Below are positions 8,291 through 17,791 of a stretch of DNA of 64,000 nucleotides, piece by piece. The stretch comes from Echinicola salinicaeni (GTDB lineage Bacteria > Bacteroidota > Bacteroidia > Cytophagales > Cyclobacteriaceae). Position numbers and translations under genes: made by a program. The notes under the pieces are model-generated. The model was given only the letters and a program-made list of their open reading frames with translations. It was not told the DNA's origin and did no database searches. The stretch lies in contig NZ_JACODZ010000003.1 in NCBI RefSeq assembly GCF_014280965.1, positions 372,001-436,000 of the forward strand, read 5' to 3'. Every line of letters begins with the position of its first letter. Position 1 is the stretch's first letter.

Positions 8291-11200
8291 ATGAAAAAAA
8301 TGCCCAGTAACCTACCCTTTGGTTTAAGGGGTAAAATGTTATTAACCATGAAACTCACCCTGATACTTATGTTGGTGGGCGTGATGAAAGTTTCAGCAAG
8401 TGCTTATTCCCAAAATGTAAAATTGGCGCTGGATTTACATCAAGCTACCATTGAGCAAGTTTTTGAGGAAATTAAAAGTCAAAGCGAATTTAATTTTCTT
8501 TATCGATCTGATCTTATCAAGCAGATCCCAAAAGTCAATGTCAGTTTGAAAAAGGTAGGGATTGAGGAAGTCCTTGATCAGATTTTGGTTCCTTACCAAT
8601 TTTCTTATGAAATACATGATAAAACTATCATTATCAGTCAAAAACAAATCATAAAAACGGATGAAACAAGTTTACACAAAAAAATAAACACCATTGAATT
8701 AAAGGGGAAAGTTACCGATGAGAATGGTCAGCCCATTCCCGGGGTTACCATTCAGGTTAAAGGAACCACGAAAGGTACCGTAACCGATATCGACGGAAAT
8801 TATACCATTCAAGCAGAGGAAGGAACCGTATTGGTATATAGTTTTTTGGGTTATGAGCGTCAAGAATTGTCAGTAGGAAATCAGTCTGTACTAAATGTCA
8901 GCATGGTGCCCGATACCCAATCTTTGGAAGAAGTCGTAGTGGTGGGATTTGGTACTCAAAAGAAATCACACCTTACAGCTGCAGTGGAACAAATCGGCAG
9001 TGAAATGTTGGTCAATAGGCCAATTAATAAATTGTCAGAAGCACTTCAAGGAGCTATGGCCGGACTTTATATCAGCCCTACAAATGGAGGTCCTGCAAGC
9101 GAGGCCAATTTTAATATTCGTGGGTTTACAGGAATCAACCAGCGAGGAGGGCCACTTGTTTTAGTAGATGGAATCGAGCGAACCATGAGTGATGTCAATC
9201 CGAATGATGTGGAGTCGGTGACTGTTTTGAAGGATGCTGCGGCATCTGCAATTTATGGTTCAAGAGCTCCTTCAGGTGTTATTCTTATCACCACCAAAAT
9301 GGGGAAAAAAGGTGATAAGATAAAAGTTAACTACAGTAATAATTATAGTGTAGGAACGCCAATTGGCATGCCACATTGGGCCAATTCCTATGAATTTGCG
9401 GAAAAGGTCAATGAGCAATATAGAAATTCATTAAGTACTCCAATCTTTAAAGAAGAGACGATTCAGTTAATGAGGGATTATGCTTCTGGGGAAATTGATT
9501 ACAGTAATGTAGCACTTCCTAATGGTCAATGGGGAGCACACTGGGATATGTTTGGAAACAGTGATTGGTTTGATATCATGTTTAAAAAGGCAGTTCCTAG
9601 TCAACAGCATAATATTAGTTTTTCAGGAGGAGGAAATAAGACCAGTTATTATATGGGTTTAGGCTATAATGAAGCCAATGGAATTATTAAAGGCGCCAAC
9701 GATAAAAAGGACCGATACACCACCTTGCTGAAAGTGAAAACAGATGCTACGGATTGGCTTGAGCTAAGGATGAGCATGAATTATGTAAAGACAGATGAAG
9801 TGGCCCCTAATTACCGAGGGCGCGGAGCGGATTATGCCGATATGTGGGCCAATGCCGCCGCAACGCTTCCTTCTTGGGTGGATATAAATCCAAACGGAAG
9901 CCCTTCATTTTTGAGTAGTGGCCCATCCATGAGAGGCGAAGGAGGTGATCAGACTAACGATAGAAACGAGATCACGATGACAGGAGGGTTTACCATAAAG
10001 CCCTTTAAAGATTTTAATATAAAGGGAAATTATACCTGGAGGAATTTCACCAGTCATTTTAATCGTAACACCTTTGTAATTACCGTTATAAACGCAGATG
10101 GAAGTACGCGTAACTCAGCGAGGTCTGCTACCCAAAGTAGTGTGATTAGGAGAATGGATTTAACGAATTACCACACGCTTGATTTAGCAGCGGATTATTC
10201 AAAAATAATTAATAAGCACTCTATAACGGCTTTAGTCGGTTACCAAGAAGAGTATAATAAGTATACCCGGTTAAGTGGAACCGGGAGGGATTTATATACA
10301 AATTCAGTTCCAACCATAAGTACAAGCTATAATGAAAATCCATCTGTGTCTGATGCATTAAGTCATTGGGCTACACAAGGTGTTTTTGGAAGGTTAGCAT
10401 ATAATTATGATGAAAAATATTTTGTCGAATTTAATGGACGTTATGATGCTCACTCAAAATTCCCCGCAGATATTAGGTGGTCATTTTTCCCATCGGTTTC
10501 TGCCGCTTGGAATATAGCAAGAGAAAATTTCTGGCCTATTAAACAAGACCATGACTTAAAGTTTAGGGCAGCTTACACCTCCTCTGGAAACCCAGGTAGC
10601 GGTAATTACCTTTACCTTCCTACCATGGGAACAGGTATTGGAAATGGAGATGTATTGCTTGGAGGTGCAAAACCAAACATGGTGTTTATGCCTGGGCTTG
10701 TAAGCTCTGATTTAACATGGTCGAAACCAAAAACATTAGGTTTTGGGATGGATGCAACAGCCCTGAATAACAGACTTGAATTTACCTATGATTGGTATCA
10801 GCGTACGATTTATGACCAAGCAGGTCCTCCTAAATTTTTACCACAAACCATTGGTACAGGTCTTCCTAATGTGAATAATGCTGTCAGTGAGACACGAGGT
10901 TGGGAATTTTCAGTGAAGTGGAGAGACATCGGATTTACCATGAAGGATAAGCCCGTGAATTACGCTTTAAAGTTTAATATTTCCGATTATATAGGGTATG
11001 TGGTTGAATATGAAGATAATATCAATGGCTTTAGGAACTCCTGGACACCGGGTCAAAGATTCGGCGAGATTTACCTGTATGAGTCCAATGGCATTGCCCA
11101 GAACATAGAAGATGTTGAGGCAAATGTACCTCAAGGAGGGGGATGGTATTATCCAGGAGATTTGATGATGAAAGATTTGAATGGTGATGGGCAGATCAAT

Positions 11201-11743
11201 GCAGGGGAAGGTGGAAAATGGTACGCTAGAGGTGACCAAGTATTTGCTGGCTTTAATTATCCTCGTTACCAGTATGGTTTTAACCTTTCAGCCAGTTGGA
11301 ATGGCTTCGATTTATCGGCACAATTGATAGGGGTGCCGGAATGGAAAGTCTTTTCAAATAATTTTTACGTGAGACCTGCTGGAGGTAATATCTGGAACTC
11401 CAAATGGTTCGAAATACATAAAGAATTAGGAACATGGACACCTGAAACACCTGATAATTATTATCCAAGACATTCATTTAAAACGTATGCTGCAAACGAC
11501 CAGTATCAATTAAACCTGGCCCACCTTAAAATTCAAAATTTACGTTTGGGATATAATTTGCCTAAAAGCTTAATAAGTAAGGTCAAGCTTGACCGAGTGC
11601 ATTTCTATACCAGTGTTGAAAATTTGGGCTTCATCTATTATAAGTCAGATATTAAATACGCCCCTGAGATCATTGCGCGATACGGAGGAAGAGGTTATCC
11701 TCCTCAACGTCAAATCTCCTTAGGTGTGAACATAGGTATTTAA
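8291..11743 (+). CDS. SusC-family TonB-dependent outer membrane receptor with STN domain
   Basis: 1150 aa. Order: signal peptide (~1-40), STN domain (~45-115; ATIEQVFEEIKSQSEFNFLY), CarboxypepD_reg-like domain (~135-215; GKVTDENGQPIPGVTIQVKG), TonB box and plug (~215-340; EEVVVVGFGTQKK, LVDGIERTMSDVNPNDVES), and a beta-barrel to the end. The STN domain marks it as a transducer that signals to the FecR/ECF pair just upstream, as well as an importer of oligosaccharides. SusD starts 18 bp after its stop. The two should form the lidded uptake complex. Confidence 0.96.
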   Translation: MKKMPSNLPFGLRGKMLLTMKLTLILMLVGVMKVSASAYSQNVKLALDLHQATIEQVFEEIKSQSEFNFLYRSDLIKQIPKVNVSLKKVGIEEVLDQILVPYQFSYEIHDKTIIISQKQIIKTDETSLHKKINTIELKGKVTDENGQPIPGVTIQVKGTTKGTVTDIDGNYTIQAEEGTVLVYSFLGYERQELSVGNQSVLNVSMVPDTQSLEEVVVVGFGTQKKSHLTAAVEQIGSEMLVNRPINKLSEALQGAMAGLYISPTNGGPASEANFNIRGFTGINQRGGPLVLVDGIERTMSDVNPNDVESVTVLKDAAASAIYGSRAPSGVILITTKMGKKGDKIKVNYSNNYSVGTPIGMPHWANSYEFAEKVNEQYRNSLSTPIFKEETIQLMRDYASGEIDYSNVALPNGQWGAHWDMFGNSDWFDIMFKKAVPSQQHNISFSGGGNKTSYYMGLGYNEANGIIKGANDKKDRYTTLLKVKTDATDWLELRMSMNYVKTDEVAPNYRGRGADYADMWANAAATLPSWVDINPNGSPSFLSSGPSMRGEGGDQTNDRNEITMTGGFTIKPFKDFNIKGNYTWRNFTSHFNRNTFVITVINADGSTRNSARSATQSSVIRRMDLTNYHTLDLAADYSKIINKHSITALVGYQEEYNKYTRLSGTGRDLYTNSVPTISTSYNENPSVSDALSHWATQGVFGRLAYNYDEKYFVEFNGRYDAHSKFPADIRWSFFPSVSAAWNIARENFWPIKQDHDLKFRAAYTSSGNPGSGNYLYLPTMGTGIGNGDVLLGGAKPNMVFMPGLVSSDLTWSKPKTLGFGMDATALNNRLEFTYDWYQRTIYDQAGPPKFLPQTIGTGLPNVNNAVSETRGWEFSVKWRDIGFTMKDKPVNYALKFNISDYIGYVVEYEDNINGFRNSWTPGQRFGEIYLYESNGIAQNIEDVEANVPQGGGWYYPGDLMMKDLNGDGQINAGEGGKWYARGDQVFAGFNYPRYQYGFNLSASWNGFDLSAQLIGVPEWKVFSNNFYVRPAGGNIWNSKWFEIHKELGTWTPETPDNYYPRHSFKTYAANDQYQLNLAHLKIQNLRLGYNLPKSLISKVKLDRVHFYTSVENLGFIYYKSDIKYAPEIIARYGGRGYPPQRQISLGVNIGI

Positions 11744-11761
11744 TTTAAAAAATAACTAAAC

Positions 11762-13639
11762 ATGAAATCAAGACTAATATATATATGGATATTGCTGGTA
11801 GCATTTGTTATCTCATTGGGTAGCTGTAGAGAGGATTTTCTTGAAAGATATCCTTTGGATCAAATGACTGATGCCACATTTTTCACCTCTGCGAATGATT
11901 TAAAAGTTATGGTAAATGGTTTTTACAGACTTTTTCCAAGATATCATTTTCAGCAAGGCGGAAATGCCCATAATGGTTATTTGGATGCCAATACAGATAT
12001 CCAAGTAGGCACGGGGCCTTCAGGTGCATTATTGCAAAGAGGAAGTAGTGGGCAAGCTCCCGCTACGGATGGTTTTTGGAACAGTAGTTTTAGCTGGATA
12101 AGGCAGATAAATTATTTAATAACCAATTCGGAACGAGTACCAAGTGACGTTGAAGCTGATCAATATATTGGTGAAGCGCATTTTTTTCGTGCATGGGTGT
12201 ATTTTAATATGTTACAGCGCTATGGAGATGTACCTATTTATACCGAGGTGCTAGAGACTGATAGTGAAGCCTTATATAGAACCAGGGATTCTAGGTATGA
12301 TGTGGCCAAGTTTATCCTTCAAGATTTGGACATAGCCATTGAAAAGATGGATTGGAAAAATTCGGTTTTCTCAAAACAAGGAAGGGTAAATAGAGAATCT
12401 GCTCTTGTGATGAAAGCCAGGGTTGCTTTGTATGAAGGTAGCTGGGAGCATTATCACGGTGCTAAAAGCACCCCTTTTGCCGTAAGTGGAAAAGATGGCA
12501 ATGAATTTTTAGAAATGGTAGAACCTGCCATTCAGGAATTGATTGACCATCAAGGGGATGCCTTGTTTAGTAAGGGAGGCCCGCTTAATGAGGCCTATAA
12601 TCAGATACTTTCCCAAAAAGATGCCTCTTCTTCAGAAGGAGTGTTTTTATACCGTATTTATGATGTAAATGAAATTGTAGGACATAATTTCTACGATAAA
12701 GTAGTGGATAACCCTCAGTCACCAACAAAGAAGTTGGTAGACAATTACCTGGATAAGAATGGTGTTCCGCAGGAGCTATCTTCCTTACCTGTGGATCCTA
12801 AGCACTTAAACAGTTTGGGAGAAAATTTGGATCCGAGGTTTAGGCAGTCCATTTGGACTCCAGATAGAGGTCCTCATAATCAAATAGTAGGTTTTGAGAC
12901 ACAAGCATTGCCTTTAAGGTACCCTACCATCAATAATATTTTCACAGCCAATTATTCATCTACCGGGTTTCGTGTGTGGAAAGGGGCAATTTTTGATGCG
13001 AATGAATGGAGAAACGGTTCCGTGGATGATGTTTTGATTCGCTATGCTGAAGGACTTTTGGCCTTGGCGGAAGCAAAAGCAATATTGGGAACAATTACCC
13101 AGTCTGATTTGGATAAAACAGTAAATGTACTCCGGAATAGGGTTGGAATGCCTGCAATGGTGCTAAGTGAAGTAAACTCTTGGCCTATATCCTATTCAAC
13201 TAAAAAGGGTTTTGATCCTTCTGCGTCGAATATTGTAAACGAAATCCGAAGAGAAAGAGAAGTTGAGCTTGTTTTTGAGGGACATCGAGAAAGAGACTTA
13301 AAAAGGTGGGCGGTTTTCCATGATGTAATCAATGGATGGAAGCCAAAAGGAGCGTATAGTCAGGAGTTTGTTGATTATTTTAATGATCCATCAAAATTGA
13401 CTGCGGATGGCCTAGGTTCAGTAGATGCCCAAAAATACGGTTTGACCTTGGGTGTAAATTATGATGTTCATGAAGACGGGTTTTTAAATCCATTTTTTGT
13501 GAATCCAGATTTTAAAGAATCAGGTGAAGGGTACTTTGTAGAGCCTGGACGTGCTTATTTATCTGCCATTCCTAGAAATGAAATTGATTTATATATGGAA
13601 GCAGGCGTTGAGTTAACTCAAAATCCCGGTTGGTTTTAA
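11762..13639 (+). CDS. SusD/RagB-family glycan-binding lipoprotein
   Basis: 625 aa, lipobox at C22 (LGSC), then the SusD N-terminal pattern (FLERYPLDQMTDATFFTS, and GEAHFFRAWVYFNMLQRYGDVP with the TPR helices). The C-terminal half has the RagB block (NEIRREREVELVFEGHRERDLKRW). It forms the lid on SusC and binds the glycan at the surface. Specificity cannot be read directly; neighbouring enzymes point to a fucosylated, acetylated, sulfated glycan. Confidence 0.96.
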   Translation: MKSRLIYIWILLVAFVISLGSCREDFLERYPLDQMTDATFFTSANDLKVMVNGFYRLFPRYHFQQGGNAHNGYLDANTDIQVGTGPSGALLQRGSSGQAPATDGFWNSSFSWIRQINYLITNSERVPSDVEADQYIGEAHFFRAWVYFNMLQRYGDVPIYTEVLETDSEALYRTRDSRYDVAKFILQDLDIAIEKMDWKNSVFSKQGRVNRESALVMKARVALYEGSWEHYHGAKSTPFAVSGKDGNEFLEMVEPAIQELIDHQGDALFSKGGPLNEAYNQILSQKDASSSEGVFLYRIYDVNEIVGHNFYDKVVDNPQSPTKKLVDNYLDKNGVPQELSSLPVDPKHLNSLGENLDPRFRQSIWTPDRGPHNQIVGFETQALPLRYPTINNIFTANYSSTGFRVWKGAIFDANEWRNGSVDDVLIRYAEGLLALAEAKAILGTITQSDLDKTVNVLRNRVGMPAMVLSEVNSWPISYSTKKGFDPSASNIVNEIRREREVELVFEGHRERDLKRWAVFHDVINGWKPKGAYSQEFVDYFNDPSKLTADGLGSVDAQKYGLTLGVNYDVHEDGFLNPFFVNPDFKESGEGYFVEPGRAYLSAIPRNEIDLYMEAGVELTQNPGWF

Positions 13640-13670
13640 ATTTTAATTTATCATTAAAAAGCATACACCC

Positions 13671-14120
13671 ATGAAAAATAATATTTTAACCCTATTTGTT
13701 TTAGCGTTAGTGGGGATCTTATTTTCCTGTGAACCAAGAATTGACTTTGATGAAGGACAATGGGGAGACACTGCCTTTATTACGAATGTGAACATATTTA
13801 CCCTTCAAACTGATGAACACGAACTTCAGGAGTATTATGAGAATGGAGAATTGACACCTGCACGTAAAAGGCTTTTTATCTCTATTGGAAATGCTGAGAT
13901 CGACAATGAAAATTTCACGGCTACAGTAAGAGTCCCTGAATCGGCAAATATTAGACAGGCAGGGATTGTGATATACCATCAAAGTGTTCGGGTAGAACCT
14001 GTTGGAGATACGCCAACGGCCGGTATTCTAACCGACCTTTCTGCTCAGGAATTTGAGTATATGTTGGTTTCGGCAGATGGAACCACGCATAATTGGACTA
14101 TTAAGATTATTGTAGAATAA
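13671..14120 (+). CDS. small lipoprotein following SusD, DUF5018-like
   Basis: 149 aa, lipobox at C20 (LFSC). The mature part is one small beta-rich domain with alternating strands and ends in THNWTIKIIVE, like the end of DUF5018-type domains. Lipoproteins in this position after SusD are often surface glycan-binding proteins (SusE/F-like), but this is much shorter than those. It is 31 bp after the SusD gene, so likely co-transcribed. Binding role is inferred from position only. Confidence 0.6.
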   Translation: MKNNILTLFVLALVGILFSCEPRIDFDEGQWGDTAFITNVNIFTLQTDEHELQEYYENGELTPARKRLFISIGNAEIDNENFTATVRVPESANIRQAGIVIYHQSVRVEPVGDTPTAGILTDLSAQEFEYMLVSADGTTHNWTIKIIVE

Positions 14121-14153
14121 TCAAAAGAGCATAATAGTTGGATGTAAATCAAG

Positions 14154-14188
14154 CAGTCAACAGTATAGTTTGGCTGTTTGGTTTTTTT
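14154..14188 (+). terminator. possible weak terminator within the PUL
   Basis: CAGTCAA pairs with TTGGCTG (one G-T pair), and TTTGG plus seven T follow. It would reduce transcription from the binding genes into the enzyme genes. Confidence 0.4.
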
Positions 14189-14270
14189 ATTGACTTAATG
14201 TATTTGAGTAAAAGCAGTATTGATAAGCTTTTAGGAGGCTTATAAGAACAAAATGATAATTTAATTACCC

Positions 14271-15092
14271 ATGAGAAACTTTATACGAGCACTAATTTTT
14301 TTAATTATTCCATTACAAGTTCATGCCCAGAAAAATATCGATCTTTTTATTTGGGCTGGGCAATCAAACGCTCAAGGTTATACAGGAGATGCGAAGGAAT
14401 ATCCGGAGGATGGACAAGAACTTGATCAATCCATATTATTGAATTGGACTGTTGCAGGACATGATAGTTCAAATGGTGAATGGGTGATGATGCAGGCCCA
14501 AAAAGGAAGGTATCCTGCTGGTCACTTTGGTCCTGAAGTAAGTTTTTCCCGTCAATTGAAAAAGGCAGGTTATCATCCAGCAATATTTAAATATACTAGA
14601 GGAGGTACAGGTTTAGCAAGGGATTGGAAAGGCCCTGGAGAGCAAGGTATATATGACCATATGGTAAAGGATTTGAAAAAGGCGGTCGAGGAACTAGAGA
14701 AAGAAGGCTATTTGGTGAAGATCCATGGGTTTATTTGGATTCAGGGCGAAACAGATGCTGGTAATCAACAAGAAGCTGAAATGTATCAATCCAACTTAAA
14801 TCGAATGATATATCATTTGAGAAATGAAGTACTCAAGGATAATGATCTTAAAATAATTTTGGGAGTAGATGAACAGCATTACCTAGTTGAAGAACGCCCA
14901 GTGATAGTGGAAGCACAGCAGAAAATTGCTCAAGATGATATCAATATCATCTACACCACGATGTACGGTCTGCCCAAGGCAGACAAAACGCACCTAACCC
15001 CCACTGGCCTAGTGGAACATGGCAACCGTATTTATAAGGCCTTTAAGGTAATGGAAAGCGAAAGAAGTATAGTTCATGGGAATATAAATTAG
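14271..15092 (+). CDS. sialate O-acetylesterase-type (SASA/CE6-like) carbohydrate esterase
   Basis: 273 aa with a cleavable signal peptide (ending VHAQ near residue 20). The SGNH-type blocks of the SASA family are clear: IWAGQSNAQGY (nucleophile Ser ~32), YTRGGTGLARDW, and HGFIWIQGETDAGN. The Asp/His pair is probably in 'DKTHLTPTGLVEHG'. It should remove O-acetyl groups from sugars before the glycosidases act. It opens the enzyme block of the PUL, 150 bp after the small lipoprotein gene. The acceptor sugar is unknown. Confidence 0.82.
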   Translation: MRNFIRALIFLIIPLQVHAQKNIDLFIWAGQSNAQGYTGDAKEYPEDGQELDQSILLNWTVAGHDSSNGEWVMMQAQKGRYPAGHFGPEVSFSRQLKKAGYHPAIFKYTRGGTGLARDWKGPGEQGIYDHMVKDLKKAVEELEKEGYLVKIHGFIWIQGETDAGNQQEAEMYQSNLNRMIYHLRNEVLKDNDLKIILGVDEQHYLVEERPVIVEAQQKIAQDDINIIYTTMYGLPKADKTHLTPTGLVEHGNRIYKAFKVMESERSIVHGNIN

Positions 15093-15159
15093 GCTTGGAT
15101 ACCTCGAATTGTCCTTTGTGGCTAATTAATAGCAACTCTTATATTCGAAATAAAAAGTA

Positions 15160-16557
15160 ATGAAAAAATATATAATTAATACCCTCATAATTTCCTTATG
15201 GGCGATTACCTGCTTGGCCCAAAACCAAAGCAAAGTACCCATTCCTACTCCAGCGCAGCTTCAATGGCAAAATGCTGAATTAGCCGCTTTGGTATGCTGG
15301 GATATGCATGTTTTTGATGGGGAATTTTATGTGCAGAAAGAGGTGCGTATTACACCCGTAGAGGATTATAATACCTTTAATCCACAAAAATACGATATGG
15401 ATCAGTGGATTAAATCCCTAAAGGATGCAGGTTTCAAAATAGCCATTTTTACGGTGAGCCATGAAACAGGCTTCTTTTTTCATCAAAGCGACGCTACTCC
15501 ATATAGTATGAAGGCATTAAAGTGGCAAGATGGTAAGGGCGATATTTTGAGAGATTTTAAAGCCTCTTGTGAAAAGTATGGGATACTTCCAGGTGTCTAT
15601 ATTGGTACACGATGGAATGCCTATTATGGCATCCATGACTTTAAAGTAAGTGGCGATAATCAGTTCGCGCAAAACAGGCAAAAGTATTATAATACCATGG
15701 TTGAAAATATTGTGACCGAGATTTTCTCCAATTATGGTGAATGGGCGATGGTTTGGTTTGATGGTGGTGCACATGGTCCTGAGCAAGGTGGTCCGGATGT
15801 GTTGTCAATTTTTGAAAAATATCAACCCAACAGTTTGTTTTACCACAACCTGCAACGAGCCGATATGCGTTGGGGAGGAAGTGAATCTGGAACGGTACCC
15901 TATCCTAGTTGGGGAACTTTCCCTTATCCTTCTACTGGTGCTGGAGAGTCGGCAAAAAAAGAGATACATGCCAATAATTTCCAACTATTAAAAACAGGAA
16001 ATCCTAATGGCCAATATTATATGCCAGCCATGAGCGATGCTCCTTTAAGAGGAGAGGGTGGCCATGATTGGTTTTGGGAGCCAAATCGTGAACATACCAT
16101 TTTTTCGCTAGACAAATTGGTGGATAAATATTATAAATCAGTTGGCCACAATACCAGTTTGATTTTAGGGGTTACTCCCAATCCAGATGGTTTAATGCCT
16201 GAGCCTGATGTGAAACGTCTCAAAGAATTCGGAGATGAAATTAAAAGAAGGTTTTCTAATCCAGTAGGGATTACTTCTGGAACTGGTGAAAAGTTAAGGC
16301 TAAAACTTACCGACCGTCAAATGGTGAATCAGGTGGTTTTAATGGAGGACATAGCTAAAGGAGAACGTGTACGTCGATTTGTATTGGAGGGAAAGACCAA
16401 GAATGGTTGGCAGACCATTACTGAGGGATCTAGCATTGGCCATAAATTTATTCATAGGTTTGATGGGCTGGATGTATCGGAAATACGACTTAAAATCTCG
16501 GAATCAAAAGGTGCACCTCAGATTAAAAAACTAGCGGTGTATAATGTTGAAGATTAA
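15160..16557 (+). CDS. GH29 alpha-L-fucosidase (copy 1)
   Basis: 465 aa, signal peptide (~1-20, ITCLAQ). (beta/alpha)8 GH29 domain with the family blocks WQNAELAALVCWDMHVF, FKIAIFTVSHETGF, MVWFDGGAHGPE (nucleophile Asp D201) and SVGHNTSLILG. The C-terminal ~100 residues form a small beta domain. Exported exo-enzyme releasing alpha-L-fucose (some relatives act on L-galactose). It is closely similar to the GH29 at 17792, and the pair flanks the GH43/GH117-like gene, which starts 9 bp downstream. The two copies may differ in linkage preference. Confidence 0.92.
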   Translation: MKKYIINTLIISLWAITCLAQNQSKVPIPTPAQLQWQNAELAALVCWDMHVFDGEFYVQKEVRITPVEDYNTFNPQKYDMDQWIKSLKDAGFKIAIFTVSHETGFFFHQSDATPYSMKALKWQDGKGDILRDFKASCEKYGILPGVYIGTRWNAYYGIHDFKVSGDNQFAQNRQKYYNTMVENIVTEIFSNYGEWAMVWFDGGAHGPEQGGPDVLSIFEKYQPNSLFYHNLQRADMRWGGSESGTVPYPSWGTFPYPSTGAGESAKKEIHANNFQLLKTGNPNGQYYMPAMSDAPLRGEGGHDWFWEPNREHTIFSLDKLVDKYYKSVGHNTSLILGVTPNPDGLMPEPDVKRLKEFGDEIKRRFSNPVGITSGTGEKLRLKLTDRQMVNQVVLMEDIAKGERVRRFVLEGKTKNGWQTITEGSSIGHKFIHRFDGLDVSEIRLKISESKGAPQIKKLAVYNVED

Positions 16558-16566
16558 TTATTAGAT

Positions 16567-17637
16567 ATGATGAAAAAAGTACTGGGGATATTAATTATTG
16601 GGATTGGCTTTTTGTCCTCATTTAAGGTTAATGGTCAAGGAAATGATTCTTTAAAGGAAAAGTTTTCCAATATGGAATTTGCTTTCGAGAAAGTAAGCGG
16701 GATCGGTTATGAAGCAGGCTGTACACGTCGTGATCCTAGTGATGTCATAAAAGTGGGAAAGACTTATTATGTGTATTATACCAAAATACCTGATGCCCAG
16801 CCGAAGTATTGGGGTGCGGGATATTGGGGTTCAAGTGTATGGTGCGCCAAATCGGAAGATGAGGGCCATTCATGGACGGAAGTAGGAGAAATGCTGGAGG
16901 TAGGAGAGACAGGCCAATGGGATTCCCAAGCTGTTTTTACCCCAAACATCATTTACGCCAATGGTAAATACTATTTGTACTACACTGGAGTAAAACCGAC
17001 ACCAGGAAATGCTGAAGGTGAGTTTGAGAACAATAATTTAACGGATATTACAGCAATTGGTGTGGCTGTAGCTGAATCTCCAACAGGGCCTTTTAAAAGA
17101 GTTAGTGAAGTGCCAATCCTGAAAGTAAGCGTAGAGCCTGAAAAGTTTGATAGTTATAGAGTAGATGATGCTGCATTACTGTATCGTAATGGCTTGTATT
17201 GGATGTATTATAAAGGTCGTTCATTGACAAGTGGACATGGGGGGCCTGCGCACACAAGTATGGGCGTGGCCTTTTCAAAAAATCCTGAGGGGCCTTATAC
17301 CAAGCTCGAAAAGGCAATTCTTGAAAGAAGTCATGAAGTCCTGATATGGCCACAAGGTACAGGAGTTGGAGCCTTCGCTTCGCTATCAAAAACCTTTGAG
17401 TATGCACCGGATGGAGTGGATTTTATGTCAGATAAATTTAACGCAGAAGTGGAAGAACGAGCCGTTGCCCCGGGAGCTTTTCGTCCAGATTTGACGGCCC
17501 CGGTTGTTGTAGGAGAAGGATTAAAATGGGGGATATCAATGGTTCCAAACAAACATGAATGTTACTTGATACGGTACGAATTAATATCTAAACAAAAAGA
17601 CTCATCTATTCATCAATACACTCGATTAGGTAAATAA
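16567..17637 (+). CDS. five-bladed propeller glycosidase, GH43/GH117-like
   Basis: 356 aa, signal peptide (~1-24). The motif GCTRRDPSDVIKVGKTYYVYYT and the blades 'SQAVFTPNIIYANGKYYLYYTG' (in pieces) and 'DDAALLYRNGLYWMYYKG' are typical of the GH43/GH117 fold; the first Asp of RRDPSD is the likely general base. GH117 enzymes remove 3,6-anhydro-L-galactose, but distant members occur in other marine glycan loci, so the sugar is not certain. It lies between the two GH29 genes in the PUL operon. Confidence 0.75.
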   Translation: MMKKVLGILIIGIGFLSSFKVNGQGNDSLKEKFSNMEFAFEKVSGIGYEAGCTRRDPSDVIKVGKTYYVYYTKIPDAQPKYWGAGYWGSSVWCAKSEDEGHSWTEVGEMLEVGETGQWDSQAVFTPNIIYANGKYYLYYTGVKPTPGNAEGEFENNNLTDITAIGVAVAESPTGPFKRVSEVPILKVSVEPEKFDSYRVDDAALLYRNGLYWMYYKGRSLTSGHGGPAHTSMGVAFSKNPEGPYTKLEKAILERSHEVLIWPQGTGVGAFASLSKTFEYAPDGVDFMSDKFNAEVEERAVAPGAFRPDLTAPVVVGEGLKWGISMVPNKHECYLIRYELISKQKDSSIHQYTRLGK

Positions 17638-17791
17638 GTTACTGTGTGTTAAAACAATGCTTTCCCTAGTTCAATTACTCAAATAATGTTGAATATGGAA
17701 AGCTGAAAGTATTATGTATTTCCTCCAGTTATATAGAACTTATGGAAGTGATGGCTGAATACCTTATGGATTGATTTAAAAAATAACTATT